Shown: positions 29,016 to 38,384, numbered from the stretch's first letter. The stretch is 64,000 nucleotides of DNA from Stenotrophomonas sp. HITSZ_GD (GCF_029543105.1 NZ_JARQXB010000012.1:62001-126000), one strand, 5' to 3'. The notes: generated by a model not told the origin, from the letters alone. Translations and numbers: made by a program.

Positions 29016-30122
29016 ATGGGCAAGCATTGGGTGATCGGGTTGATGGCGCTGCTGTGCGGCACGGTGCAGGCGGCCGAGTCGTGCCCGGATACGAGCGCGC
29101 AGTACGGCAAGGCGCGCGAGATCGTCGCCGACCTGGGGCGCATCCGCACGCCCCATGGCGTGCAGGAGTCCTGGGCCGAGCAGGCCGGCGGGATCGCGCA
29201 GTGGGTCACCGCGCGTGGACAGGACCGCGACAACCCGGTGGTGCTGTTCGTGCACGGCGGGCCGGCCTCGCCGCTGACCCCCACGCTGTGGCAGTTCCAG
29301 CGCCCGCTGGAGGAATACTTCACGATGGTCACCTACGACCAGCGCGCCGCCGGCCGCACCTTCGCCGACAACCCGCCCGACGCGGTGGCCGACACCCTGC
29401 GGATCGACCGCTACGTGGACGACGCCATCGCCATCGCCGAGGCGGTGCGCCAGCGCTACCACAAGCCCAAGCTGATCCTGATGGGGCACAGCTGGGGCAC
29501 CATCGTGTCCATGCGCGCCGCGCTCAAGCGGCCGGACCTGTTCTACGCCTATGTCGGCGTGGGCCAGGTCATCAACGTGCGCGAGAACGAGCGCATCAGC
29601 TATGACTACGCGGTGGCCCAGGCCAAGGCGCACCACAACGTGGAGGCGGAGCGGGAGCTGGCCTCGATCGCGCCGTACCCGGGCAATACGCCGATCACCC
29701 GCGAGCGCATCGTCAGCGCGCGCAAGTGGGCGCAGTTCTACGGCGGGATGACCGCCTACCGCGACACCTCGGACTACTTCTTCAACGGGCCGCTGCTGTC
29801 CCCGGATTACCGCGACGCTGACCGCTGCGCCATCGACGCGAGCAATGTGTTCACCCTGGGCCGCGTGCTGCCGGAGTTCCTCACGGTGGACTTCACCGGC
29901 GTGCGCCGCTTCCCGATCCCGGTGCTGATGTTCATGGGCCGCCACGACTACACCACGCCCTGCGAACCCACCGCGCAGTGGCTGGCGCGGGTGCAGGCGC
30001 CGATGAAGCAGGCCGTGTGGTTCGAGCACTCCGCGCACATGATGCCGTGGGAGGAGCCGGGCAAGCTGCTGGTGAGCCTGCTGACCTACGTGCGGCCGCT
30101 GGCCGAGCCGGCGAGCCGGTAG
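29016..30122 (+). CDS. Exported alpha/beta hydrolase, proline iminopeptidase-like
   Basis: 368-residue secreted hydrolase. A signal peptide covers about residues 1-19 (TVQA/AE). HGGPASPLT (about 80) is the oxyanion-hole motif, DQRAAGRTF the following turn, and GHSWGTIVSM (about 158) the nucleophile elbow with catalytic Ser. MGRHDYTTPCEP probably supplies the Asp and EHSAHMMPWEEP the His. This layout fits the peptidase S33 proline-iminopeptidase-like branch, but the substrate is unknown. GGGAGAAGGGC lies just upstream as a ribosome-binding site. Confidence 0.88.
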   Translation: MGKHWVIGLMALLCGTVQAAESCPDTSAQYGKAREIVADLGRIRTPHGVQESWAEQAGGIAQWVTARGQDRDNPVVLFVHGGPASPLTPTLWQFQRPLEEYFTMVTYDQRAAGRTFADNPPDAVADTLRIDRYVDDAIAIAEAVRQRYHKPKLILMGHSWGTIVSMRAALKRPDLFYAYVGVGQVINVRENERISYDYAVAQAKAHHNVEAERELASIAPYPGNTPITRERIVSARKWAQFYGGMTAYRDTSDYFFNGPLLSPDYRDADRCAIDASNVFTLGRVLPEFLTVDFTGVRRFPIPVLMFMGRHDYTTPCEPTAQWLARVQAPMKQAVWFEHSAHMMPWEEPGKLLVSLLTYVRPLAEPASR

Positions 30123-30213
30123 GCCGTTCCGGGGCTGAACGAGGGGCGGGCCGGCACGCGCCGGCGCCCGACGGGCGAGGCAAGATGGCGCCAATTCCCT
30201 GCGAGGTGCGGCC

Positions 30214-30684
30214 ATGAAACGTGTCCTGACCCGGGCGGTGTGGGCCGCCACCTTCGCCGCCGGCCTGGCCGGCTGCGCCACCGGTCGCATCAGCGACGAC
30301 GAGCGCTTGGCGCTGTACCGCGCGCATGCCGGCGCGCCGGTGCGCGATTTCCAGTATTTCAACAGCCTCAACGGCTGGACCAACCTGGGCGACGACGCGC
30401 TGGCGGTGTGGACCAAGCCAGGCACGGCCTACCTGCTGGAATTCGCCGGGCCGTGCAACGACCTGGACTACGCGCCGGCCATTTCCATCACCAACATGAT
30501 GGGCCGGGTGTCGGCGAAGTTCGACGACGTGATCGTGCTTGGCGGCCCGCGTTCGATCCGCCTGCCGTGCCGCATCCAGACCATCCGCCCGCTGGACGTG
30601 AAGGCGTTGAAGGTCTCCGAGCAGCAGCTGCGCGAGGCGAAGGTGGAAGAGCGGGCGCAGCAGCAGGGCAGCGAGGGACGCTGA
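30214..30684 (+). CDS. DUF6491 family lipoprotein
   Basis: 156-residue predicted lipoprotein with lipobox LAGC (Cys near residue 21). The mature start ATGRISDDERLALYRAHAGAPV and the block GRVSAKFDDVIVLGG...LPCRIQTIRPLDVKALK are typical of the DUF6491 family found in Xanthomonadaceae. Two Cys (in PCNDL and LPCR) may form a disulfide. The C-terminus is charged and Gln-rich. No function is known. Confidence 0.85.
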   Translation: MKRVLTRAVWAATFAAGLAGCATGRISDDERLALYRAHAGAPVRDFQYFNSLNGWTNLGDDALAVWTKPGTAYLLEFAGPCNDLDYAPAISITNMMGRVSAKFDDVIVLGGPRSIRLPCRIQTIRPLDVKALKVSEQQLREAKVEERAQQQGSEGR

Positions 30685-30732
30685 TCTCCCCGCACCCCGC
30701 GCGGCGCCGACCGGTGCGACGCGCGCTGCGCG

Positions 30733-31158
30733 TCAGTCGGCGCCTTGCTCGTCCTGCAGGCTGACGAACGCGACGAACGGCACGCCTGCGTGCGCCCACG
30801 CCACCGCGGCTTCGTCGAGGATGTCCAGCAGCGCGTGGAAATCCTCCGCCGCGCCGCCGCGCAGCGCGTCCACCGCTTCCAGCAACAGCGCATAGCCCTG
30901 CGCGGGCAGCCACGACAGGTCGCGCAGGTTGTCCGACAGCGCGTCCCAGTTCATCCCGCTGCCATGCGGGAAATCCAGCTGCGTGGCCAGTCGGGCGAGC
31001 AGGGTGCGCTTGCTCGCGCAGCCGGCCAGGTCCACGCGCAGCACGCGCAGGCCCGCGTCGCGCGCCAGCGCGGCCATCGTGTCCAGCGCTTCCGGGGCGA
31101 TGCGGTACACGCCCGATTGTCCGGGGTCGCCCAGGTCCAGGTCGAAATGCGCGCCCAT
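30733..31158 (-). CDS. Barstar family ribonuclease inhibitor
   Basis: 141-residue cytoplasmic protein with a barstar-like domain in its second half: LRVLRVDLAGCASKRTLLARLATQLDFPHGSGMNWDALSDNLRDLSWLP. The GMNWDALSDNLRDL motif is the hallmark helix that inserts into the barnase active site. An N-terminal extension of about 35 residues precedes the core. It overlaps the stop of the ribonuclease gene (ATGA), so inhibitor and enzyme are coupled. It should protect the cytoplasm from the enzyme. Confidence 0.92.
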   Translation of the reverse strand: MGAHFDLDLGDPGQSGVYRIAPEALDTMAALARDAGLRVLRVDLAGCASKRTLLARLATQLDFPHGSGMNWDALSDNLRDLSWLPAQGYALLLEAVDALRGGAAEDFHALLDILDEAAVAWAHAGVPFVAFVSLQDEQGAD

Positions 31159-31616
31159 CAATCCTCCTTCGCCGGTACGCTGAAACTGCGGAAGGTCTCG
31201 TAGTGGTCGTCGCTGTAGTACCAGATCTCCACCGGCTCGCCGCCGGTGACGATCCGCCGGGTGCCGCGATGCGACAGCCCGGGCGTCTCCACCGTGTACT
31301 CGTGGTAGTAGCCGCGCGGGCGCTGCGGCAGGCGGCCTTCGCGGTTGCCGAACACGCTGCCGTCCTGGCGGTGCGGATACGGCCCGCCGCGCTGGATCAG
31401 CGCGATGGTGTCGCGCGCTTCGTCCGGCAGGAAAGGCGGCAGGCCTTCGATGCGGCGCGCGGCCTGCGGCGGCGGCACCGGCGCCGGTGCCGGCGCGGCC
31501 TGGCCGGTGATCGACGGTGCGAACTGCGGGTGTGGCTGCTGCGCCTGGCGCAGCCACCACAGCCCGCCGACCAGCACGAGCAGGGCCACGACCAGCAGGG
31601 CGGGTTTGCGCATCAT
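31158..31616 (-). CDS. Barnase-like guanyl-preferring ribonuclease
   Basis: 152-residue exported ribonuclease of the N1/T1/barnase family. The N-terminus MMRKPALLVVALLVLVGGLWWL is a signal peptide or anchor, followed by a Pro/Ala-rich spacer. The catalytic domain (about 75-152) has GYYHEYTVETPGLSHRGTRRIVTGG and DDHYETFRSF. By comparison with barnase, the Glu of YHEYTV, the Arg of GTRRIV and the His of DDHYETF fit the catalytic trio. Start 31616 or 31613 (two consecutive ATG codons). The downstream barstar gene overlaps it. Confidence 0.9.
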   Translation of the reverse strand: MMRKPALLVVALLVLVGGLWWLRQAQQPHPQFAPSITGQAAPAPAPVPPPQAARRIEGLPPFLPDEARDTIALIQRGGPYPHRQDGSVFGNREGRLPQRPRGYYHEYTVETPGLSHRGTRRIVTGGEPVEIWYYSDDHYETFRSFSVPAKED

Positions 31617-31868
31617 CTTCGAACGGCTTCCTGCACCAGGGTGGCAAAGAGTATGCGCATCCGCGCCGTTCGGTGGACATCGGGGCGACACCCGATTCAC
31701 GCCGGGGTAACCGGGGAGTGGGGCATCGTGGCGTCCCTCGCGGCGGCATCGCCGGGCGATGGGATGATCCCTCCCACCGCCCGCACTTGGTAAGCGCGCG
31801 CCGCATCCTTAACATGTCACTGCAACGTCCGCTCCGCCGCGGATGAAACGAGTCAAGGAGATTCCCCG

Positions 31869-32480
31869 ATGGCCTACACCCTCCCCAAGCTGTCCTACGC
31901 CTACGACGCGCTCGAGCCGAACATCGACGCGCAGACGATGGAAATCCATCACACCAAGCATCACCAGACCTACATCAACAACGTCAACGCCGCGCTGGAA
32001 GGCACCGAGTACGCTGACCTGCCGGTCGAAGAGCTGGTCGCGCGCCTGAAGTCGCTGCCGGAGAACCTGCAGGGCCCGGTGCGCAACAACGGCGGCGGCC
32101 ACGCCAACCACTCGCTGTTCTGGACGGTGATGTCGCCGCAGGGCGGCGGCGAGCCGGTCGGCGAAGTGGCCAAGGCCATCGAGCGCGATGTCGGCGGCTT
32201 CGAGAAGTTCAAGGAAGCCTTCACCAAGGCCGCCATCAGCCGCTTCGGCTCGGGCTGGGCGTGGCTGAGCGTGACCCCGGACAAGAAGGTGGTGGTCGAG
32301 AGCACCGCCAACCAGGACAGCCCGCTGATGGAAGGCAACACGCCGATCCTGGGCCTGGACGTGTGGGAGCACGCCTACTATCTGAAGTACCAGAACCGCC
32401 GCCCGGAATACATCGGTGCGTTCTACAACGTCGTCGACTGGAACGAGGTCGAGCGTCGTTACCAGGCCGCGATCGCCTGA
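31869..32480 (+). CDS. sodA: Superoxide dismutase [Mn]
   Basis: 203-residue Fe/Mn-type superoxide dismutase converting superoxide to oxygen and peroxide. Metal ligands are visible: His27 in MEIHHTKHH, His in GHANHSLFW, and Asp and His in LDVWEHAYY. The active-site Gln lies in TANQDSPL and the N-terminal side reads GGGHANHS, the pattern of Mn- rather than Fe-specific enzymes. AAGGAG lies 5-10 bases before the start. A terminator follows. It is monocistronic. Confidence 0.95.
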   Translation: MAYTLPKLSYAYDALEPNIDAQTMEIHHTKHHQTYINNVNAALEGTEYADLPVEELVARLKSLPENLQGPVRNNGGGHANHSLFWTVMSPQGGGEPVGEVAKAIERDVGGFEKFKEAFTKAAISRFGSGWAWLSVTPDKKVVVESTANQDSPLMEGNTPILGLDVWEHAYYLKYQNRRPEYIGAFYNVVDWNEVERRYQAAIA

Positions 32481-32503
32481 TCAGCGCCGAATTGGCACGC
32501 AGC

Positions 32504-32535
32504 AAAGGCCGGGTTCGCCCGGCCTTTCGCTTTTC
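32504..32535 (+). terminator. Terminator between sodA and the convergent EEP gene
   Basis: AAAGGCCGGG (32504-32513) pairs perfectly with CCCGGCCTTT (32518-32527) around TTCG, then CGCTTTTC. The A-rich 5' side allows bidirectional use. It overlaps the end of the convergent gene. Confidence 0.82.
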
Positions 32536-33412
32536 AGGGCGCCGCCACCGGGCGCAACAGCTGCACCGTGGCGACCAGACCGCGCGCCGTGGGGCCCTCG
32601 GCGCCGGGCAGGCGTAGGGCTGCCAGCCGCAGCAGGCGGAAGCTGTCGCGCCGCAACAGGATGTGGTCGTAGCGCGGCTCGCCGTTCTCCATCGCCGCCG
32701 GCAACGCCGGCAGCGCACCTTCCTGCTCGCGCGAGGCCAGCGGCCGGGCTTCCTGGTATTGCGCCTGCAGCGCGGCCAGTTCGGCCGCGCCCTGCGCGCA
32801 GGCGAAGTCGCCCAGCAACACGGTCGGCAGGCCGTCGTCGGTGACCTCCATCCAACGCAGCAGGTTGACCACCTGGCGCGCGCGGATCAGCCCGTCGTCG
32901 CTGTGCGCCGCTCCCGGATGCAACTGGGTGACGTAGGCGTTGACCGGCATGCCGCCGATTTCCAGCCGCACCATGCCGGCGGTGCTGGCCATCTCGAAGG
33001 GATGCAGCAGCGTCACCGCATCGCCGGTGACCGGGCGGCGGGTGAGCAACGCGTTGCCCTGGCGGGTGGGCCGGCTGGGCGGGTCGGCGCTGATGAAGCT
33101 GCAGCCGTAGTCCAGCTGCGCGGCCAGCCAGCAGGCCTGGTTGGGCATCTCCGGCGTTTGCTGCACGTCCTGCAACGCGACCACGTCCGGCTTGAGCGCG
33201 CGCAGCGCTTCGACGATGCCGTCGCGATGGTCCAGCCAGCGTCCCTGGTCGGGCGCCAGGCTGAAGGTCGCCACGGTGAGCACCCCGTCGCCCGCGCCGG
33301 GCGGCAGGGCCAGCGGCAATCCCGGCGTGTGCGCCTGCGCCCAGCCGCCGACCAGCAGGGTCGGCAGCCAGGTCCAGCGGGCGATGCGGCGCAGGGGATA
33401 CGAGAGGGACAT
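32534..33412 (-). CDS. Exported endonuclease/exonuclease/phosphatase (EEP) family protein
   Basis: 292-residue exported protein. A hydrophobic N-terminus ends near AQA/HT (about residue 27). EEP-like blocks: LTVATFSLAPDQGRWLDHRDGIVEALRALKPDVVALQDV, GNALLTRRPV, VLLGDFACA and RYDHILL. Compared with active EEP enzymes the Glu of LQEV is Asp (LQDV), the Asn of GDFN is replaced (GDFA) and no SDH motif is seen, so catalysis may be impaired. It resembles the N-terminal domain of the adjacent 1007-residue protein and could be a diverged tandem copy. Confidence 0.8.
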   Translation of the reverse strand: MSLSYPLRRIARWTWLPTLLVGGWAQAHTPGLPLALPPGAGDGVLTVATFSLAPDQGRWLDHRDGIVEALRALKPDVVALQDVQQTPEMPNQACWLAAQLDYGCSFISADPPSRPTRQGNALLTRRPVTGDAVTLLHPFEMASTAGMVRLEIGGMPVNAYVTQLHPGAAHSDDGLIRARQVVNLLRWMEVTDDGLPTVLLGDFACAQGAAELAALQAQYQEARPLASREQEGALPALPAAMENGEPRYDHILLRRDSFRLLRLAALRLPGAEGPTARGLVATVQLLRPVAAP

Positions 33413-33429
33413 GCCGCGATGCTAACGGG

Positions 33430-36400
33430 TCAGGGTGCAGGCGCCGTGCACGCGCGTGCGTCGGGGCAGTCGATCGCCAGCGGGGTGGCCGGCAGTTCGA
33501 GCGTGGCCTGCGCGGACGGCGCATCGGCCGCCTGGGCCAACGTGACCTCGTAGCGCCCGGCGTCGATCTGCCAGCGCTGCGCGTCCACGTCGAAGCGGGC
33601 GAGGGTGCGCGGCTCCAGTTCGACCTCCAACCGACGCGTTTCGCCCGGCTGCAGGTCGACCCGGCGCCAGCCGCTCAGCCGCCACCGGTTCGCCGCCTCG
33701 CCCGGCAGGCGCACGTACAACTGCGGCACCGCCGCGCCGGCACGCGCGCCGGTATTGCGCACCTCGAAGCTGGCGAACACGCGCGCTCCCTGCTGGACCA
33801 GGCTCAGCTGGCCGAACGCGAAGGTGGTGTAGGACAGGCCATGGCCGAACGCGAACTGCGGGCGCAGGCCGCGCGCGTCGAACCACTTGTAGCCGACCTG
33901 CGCGCCCTCGATGTCGTAGTCGATGACATCGTCCGGCTTTTGCGCCGGCTGGAAGCCCAGGCCCGCGATGTGCGGCCGCGGCAGCTGCGATTCGTCCACC
34001 GGCCAGCTTACCGGGAGGTGGCCGGAAGGATTGGCCTGGCCGCTGAGCAGGTCGGCGATGGCCGGCCCGCCGCCGATGCCGGGGAACCACGCCTGCAGCA
34101 CCGCCGGCACCTTCGACAGCCACGGCAGGCGCACCGGCCCGTTGGTCTCCAGCACGACCACGGTGCGCGGGTTGGCATCGGCCACCGCCTCGATCAGCGC
34201 GTCCTGCCCGTCGGGCAGCCGCATGTCCGGCAGGTCCACCGACTCGGCGGCCCACTGCGTGGCGAACACCACCGCTACCTGCGCATCGCGCGCCAGCCGC
34301 GCCGCGGCCGCCCGGTCCGTGCCGTCGGCGTAGTCGATGCGCGCGTGCGGGAAGCGTTCGCGCAAGGCCTGCAGCGGCGAGGAAGGATGGAACATCACCG
34401 GCCCCGGCCACTTCGTCGGCGCCAGGCCCGGCACCGCATTGGTGCCCAGCGCCGTCCAGCCCACCATCGAGGAACCGCCGCCGCCGATCACGCCCTTGTC
34501 GGCATGGCCGCCAATCACCGCGATGCGCTGCACGTCGGCCGCCAGCGGCAGCGCGTTGCGCTCGTTGCGCAGCAGCACGCTGCCTTCGGTGGCGACCTGG
34601 CGCGCGGCGCGCAGCCCGGCCTCGGCATCGATCGGCCCGCGCTGCGGCGGATGGTCGAACGCGCCGGTGGCGAAGAACGCGCGGGCGATGCGCCGCACCA
34701 TGTCGTCCAGGCGCGCCTGCGGCACCACGCCGGCGGACACGGCCATGCGCAGCGGCGCATCGAAGTACACCGCCTTGTCGAACACCTCGCCGGCGGACTG
34801 CTGGTCCAGCCCGGCCAGCGCGGCCTTCGAGCCGCTGTGCACGCCGCCCCAATCGGACATCACGTAGCCCGGCCACCGCCACTGCTGCTTGAGGATGCGG
34901 TTGAGCAGTTCGTCGTGCTCGCAGCCGTAGGTGCCGTTGATGCGGTTGTAGGAACACATCACCGAGCCCGGCTCGCCGATGCCCAGCGCGATCTCGAACG
35001 CCAGCAGGTCCGATTCGCGCATCGCCTGCTCGCCGATCTTGGCGCTGTGGAAGTTGCGCGCGGTCTCCAGGTCGTTCATCGCGTAGTGCTTCATGGTCGA
35101 GACGACGTGCTCGGCCTGCACGCCGCGGATCGATTCGCCGACGATGCGCCCGGCCAGCAGCGGGTCCTCGCCGGCATACTCGAAGTTGCGTCCGTTGCGC
35201 GGGTCGCGCTGCAGGTTGACGCTGCCGGCCAGCAGCACGTTGAACCCCTGCTGCCAGCTCTCGCGGCCCATGGTGCGGCCGCCCTCGAAGGCGAGCTCGC
35301 GGTTCCACGAGGACGCCAGCGCGAGGTTGGACGGCATGGCGGTGGAAACGTCGCCGGCGCGCATGCCGCCCGGGTTGGTGACGCCCAGCCCGGCGTCGGC
35401 CAGTTGCTGGGCCGGGATGCCGAGCCGCTCGATCGCCGGTACATAACCCGCCGAGCCCAGCGACAGCGGCGGGCGCTTGTCGCCGATGCCGAAGTAGCTG
35501 CGGATCATCACGAACTTCTCGTCCTGCGTCATCGCCGCGACCAGCAGCGCGGCGCGGCGGTCCGGCGCCAGCGCGGGGTCGCGCCAGGGTTGCGCGGTGG
35601 CTTGCGGCGGCAGCGGGCGCAGCGTGGTCAGCACGCCGTAATGGTCCGAGGCGCGCACGCCGTCCTGGCGCTGCTGGAACAGGCGCTCGCTGGCCAGCAC
35701 CTGGAAACGGCCACGCTGGGCGAACAGGTGGTCCACGCGCATCGGCGGTGCGCTGGCCGGATCGAGCGTGCTGTCGCTGGCGCGGTCGCGGCCCGGATGC
35801 ACGGCGCGGTAGCCGTCGTCGAAGCCGGCGTTCAACGCGGCCAGCTCCGGCGCTTCGCTGCTGGCATTGAAATCGCCGGCGAGCAGTACCGGCACGCCGG
35901 CCGAATCCCGGTTCATCCATTCGAGCAGGTCGGCCAGCTGCTGCTGGCGCATCGTCGCGCCAGCGGCGGTGTGTTCCCAGAACAGGTGGGTGACGTACAC
36001 GTCCAGCGCCTGGCCGCCGATGTCCAGCCGCACACGCGCGGCGGTGCGATGGTCTTCCAGCGGGCGCAGCCGCAGCTCGCCATCACCCAGCACGCGGTGG
36101 CGGGTGAGCAGCGCGTTGCCGTAGCGCATCGGGCTGCCGGCCGGATCGGTGCTCACGAAACGCCACTGGTAGCCGAGCGCGTCGGCCAGCCATTGCGCCT
36201 GGTTCTGCTGGCCTTCGCGCTGGATCACTTCCTGCAGCGCGATCACGTCCGGGCGCAGGCGCTGGAACGCCTCCAGGATCTGTACGCGGCGGCGCGGCCA
36301 GTCCTCGCGGTCGTGGTAGAGGTTGAGCGTCACCACGGTGAGCGGCTGCGCGGCCGCGGCCTGTGCGCTCTCCTGGGGCGGGGCGTCGGCGGCGGCGCCG

Positions 36401-36453
36401 AGCAGGGGCGAGAAGGCCAGCAGGCATCCAAGGAAATATGGAAACGTTTTCAT
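33430..36453 (-). CDS. Fusion of EEP domain and GH3 beta-glucosidase
   Basis: 1007-residue exported protein with two enzyme modules. A signal peptide covers about residues 1-22. Residues about 38-280 form an EEP domain with LQEV (Glu75), GNALLTRHR, GDFNAS (Asp194, Asn196) and ASDHYG (Asp270, His271), so all key residues are present. Residues about 290-640 form a GH3 barrel with the nucleophile Asp534 in VMSDWGGVHS and KHYAMND. A GH3 C-terminal domain and a fibronectin type III-like end follow (EVRNTGARAGAAVPQLYV, LEPRTLARFD). One continuous frame spans both, without a stop or an internal ribosome site I can see. The substrate is unknown. Confidence 0.9.
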   Translation of the reverse strand: MKTFPYFLGCLLAFSPLLGAAADAPPQESAQAAAAQPLTVVTLNLYHDREDWPRRRVQILEAFQRLRPDVIALQEVIQREGQQNQAQWLADALGYQWRFVSTDPAGSPMRYGNALLTRHRVLGDGELRLRPLEDHRTAARVRLDIGGQALDVYVTHLFWEHTAAGATMRQQQLADLLEWMNRDSAGVPVLLAGDFNASSEAPELAALNAGFDDGYRAVHPGRDRASDSTLDPASAPPMRVDHLFAQRGRFQVLASERLFQQRQDGVRASDHYGVLTTLRPLPPQATAQPWRDPALAPDRRAALLVAAMTQDEKFVMIRSYFGIGDKRPPLSLGSAGYVPAIERLGIPAQQLADAGLGVTNPGGMRAGDVSTAMPSNLALASSWNRELAFEGGRTMGRESWQQGFNVLLAGSVNLQRDPRNGRNFEYAGEDPLLAGRIVGESIRGVQAEHVVSTMKHYAMNDLETARNFHSAKIGEQAMRESDLLAFEIALGIGEPGSVMCSYNRINGTYGCEHDELLNRILKQQWRWPGYVMSDWGGVHSGSKAALAGLDQQSAGEVFDKAVYFDAPLRMAVSAGVVPQARLDDMVRRIARAFFATGAFDHPPQRGPIDAEAGLRAARQVATEGSVLLRNERNALPLAADVQRIAVIGGHADKGVIGGGGSSMVGWTALGTNAVPGLAPTKWPGPVMFHPSSPLQALRERFPHARIDYADGTDRAAAARLARDAQVAVVFATQWAAESVDLPDMRLPDGQDALIEAVADANPRTVVVLETNGPVRLPWLSKVPAVLQAWFPGIGGGPAIADLLSGQANPSGHLPVSWPVDESQLPRPHIAGLGFQPAQKPDDVIDYDIEGAQVGYKWFDARGLRPQFAFGHGLSYTTFAFGQLSLVQQGARVFASFEVRNTGARAGAAVPQLYVRLPGEAANRWRLSGWRRVDLQPGETRRLEVELEPRTLARFDVDAQRWQIDAGRYEVTLAQAADAPSAQATLELPATPLAIDCPDARACTAPAP

Positions 36454-36499
36454 CGGCGGGCGTGCGATCGCTTTGGGAAGGGAAGGAGAAAATCGGGAA

Positions 36500-38251
36500 T
36501 CAGTGCAGCGGCTGCGCGCTGCGCATCACCGGGTAGAGGCGGTAGCGCTCGTCCCAGCTGGGGTGGCGGCGGTAGAAGAAGTCCAGGCGCGCGCGCGGGT
36601 CGGCGGCGAAGGCCGCGTCCTCGCGCAGGCGGCGTTCGAATTCGGCCTTCAGCGCGGGATCGCCGGCCAGCATCTGCTCGGCGACGTCCTCGGCCACATA
36701 GGCCTCCATGTATTCCTTGCGCTCGAAGGCGTTGTTGAACTCGCCCCACTGCAGCAGCGAATCCGGCGCCTGCGGTTCGAGCAGCGCCATCACCAGGCGG
36801 GCCTGCGGCTGGGCGATGGGCACGAACAGCGCGCCGGCGCCGACCGGGCGCGATTCGTCCTGCCATTGGCCCTGCACGCTCAAGCGCTGGTGGCCTTCCA
36901 CCGATTGCGCGGAAAACTCGGCTGCATCAGCGCGGAAGGTCTCCAGCGGCAGCGTGCCCTGCTCGCCGAGCACCTGGAACGCGATGCCGTGCACGCGCAG
37001 CTTCTCGCCGACCCATGCCGCGTGCGCGGCGGGGACCACGTAGCCGCCGCGCGGCGCGGTGACCACCACGCTGGGTTGGATGTCATCGCGCAACGGGATG
37101 CGCCAGACCTGCGGGGTACGCTCGTCATAGCGCGTCATCAGCGCGCCGGACACCGGCGAGGGCGTGCGCGTGTAGGCGTAGCCACGGAACGCCACCGTGC
37201 GTGCCTTGTCGGTGGCCTTGTAGTCCAGCGCCACCGGCTGGCCGGCGAGGTCGCGGCGGTCGGCCGCGTCGGCATCGGCGCGCCACTGCGTGCCCTGGCG
37301 CGCGGCCTGCTGCAACACCGACACGATGGTGTTGCGCATGATCCGCACGCGCTGCGGGTACGGCTTCCACGAATGCGTTTCGACCAGCATGCCGAAGCGG
37401 TTGCGCAGCTGGAAATAGCCGTGCGAGAAGCGCGGCGGCGGCACGCCGTCCTCGAAGCCGGAGGCCGGGTCGTCGTCCACCACGAAGGAGGGGTAATAGG
37501 GCAGGGGCAGCGAGCCCTGGCGCTTGAGATCGGCCAGCACGCCATCGCGCAGCCGCCGGCCGTCGCCGGCCAGGCGCGCGTCGCCGGCGTGCACCGGCTC
37601 GACCTGCACCGAGACGTCGTGCTCGAACTGCGCTCCGTCGGTGGCGTGCAGGTCCACGTACAGCAGCGGGTCCCACTGCTGCACCAGGCGCAGCATCGCC
37701 TGCATCTCCGGCGCGTCGGCCTTGACGTAGTCGCGGTTGAGGTTGAGGTTCTGCGCGGTGACGCGCCAGCCCATCTCGCGCGGGCCGCGCTGGTTGGGGC
37801 GGTTCCAGGCGCCGAAGCGCTCGTGGCCATCCACGTTGAACACCGGCACGAACAGCCACACCACCTTGTCCAGCGTGCCGCGGGCGGCCTGCCCGTCCAG
37901 CAGTTCGCGCAGGGCGAGGAAGCCGGCGTCCTTGCCGTCGATCTCGCCGGCGTGGATGCCGCCCTGGATCAGCACGACGGGCAACTGCCGGGCGGCGACG
38001 GTGGCCGGGTCGAGCGCGCCGGCGGTGGAGATGGCCAGCGCCTGCATCGGCCGGCCCTCCGGCGTGGTGCCGAACTGCAGGCAGCGCACCGCCGCGGGAT
38101 AGCGCGCGGCGAAGGCCTCGCACAGCGCGATCACCTCCTCGTAGCGGCCGGTGTCCTGGAACCCGCTGCGCTCGGACACCGTGGTCAGCGCGGGCGACGC
38201 CGCCGTGGCCGAGCAGGCGAGGGCGCAGAGCAGCAGGGCGGACAGACGCAT
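36500..38251 (-). CDS. M14 family zinc carboxypeptidase
   Basis: 583-residue exported metallopeptidase. The signal peptide is about residues 1-18. Zinc ligands are His100 and Glu103 in QGGIHAGEIDGKD and His202 in YVDLHATDGAQ. The catalytic Glu is Glu291 in GMLVETHSWKP. NLNLNRDYVKADAPE is the substrate-binding Arg region. A long C-terminal extension (about 330-583) of unknown role follows. Start MRLSALLLC gives a proper signal peptide. It is upstream of the EEP-GH3 gene on the same strand, 46 bases apart, consistent with a secreted degradative set. Confidence 0.9.
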   Translation of the reverse strand: MRLSALLLCALACSATAASPALTTVSERSGFQDTGRYEEVIALCEAFAARYPAAVRCLQFGTTPEGRPMQALAISTAGALDPATVAARQLPVVLIQGGIHAGEIDGKDAGFLALRELLDGQAARGTLDKVVWLFVPVFNVDGHERFGAWNRPNQRGPREMGWRVTAQNLNLNRDYVKADAPEMQAMLRLVQQWDPLLYVDLHATDGAQFEHDVSVQVEPVHAGDARLAGDGRRLRDGVLADLKRQGSLPLPYYPSFVVDDDPASGFEDGVPPPRFSHGYFQLRNRFGMLVETHSWKPYPQRVRIMRNTIVSVLQQAARQGTQWRADADAADRRDLAGQPVALDYKATDKARTVAFRGYAYTRTPSPVSGALMTRYDERTPQVWRIPLRDDIQPSVVVTAPRGGYVVPAAHAAWVGEKLRVHGIAFQVLGEQGTLPLETFRADAAEFSAQSVEGHQRLSVQGQWQDESRPVGAGALFVPIAQPQARLVMALLEPQAPDSLLQWGEFNNAFERKEYMEAYVAEDVAEQMLAGDPALKAEFERRLREDAAFAADPRARLDFFYRRHPSWDERYRLYPVMRSAQPLH

Positions 38252-38384
38252 CCACAGCTTCCGTGGGGGGAGGAGACCGATGAGCCTAAGTGATGCGGCG
38301 CCAGGGGCCAAGCTGCACTGCGGCGAGTGGGGCAGCGCGCGGCGCGATCGGTTAGGCTTGGGGTTTGTCCTGCAGAACTTCCCG

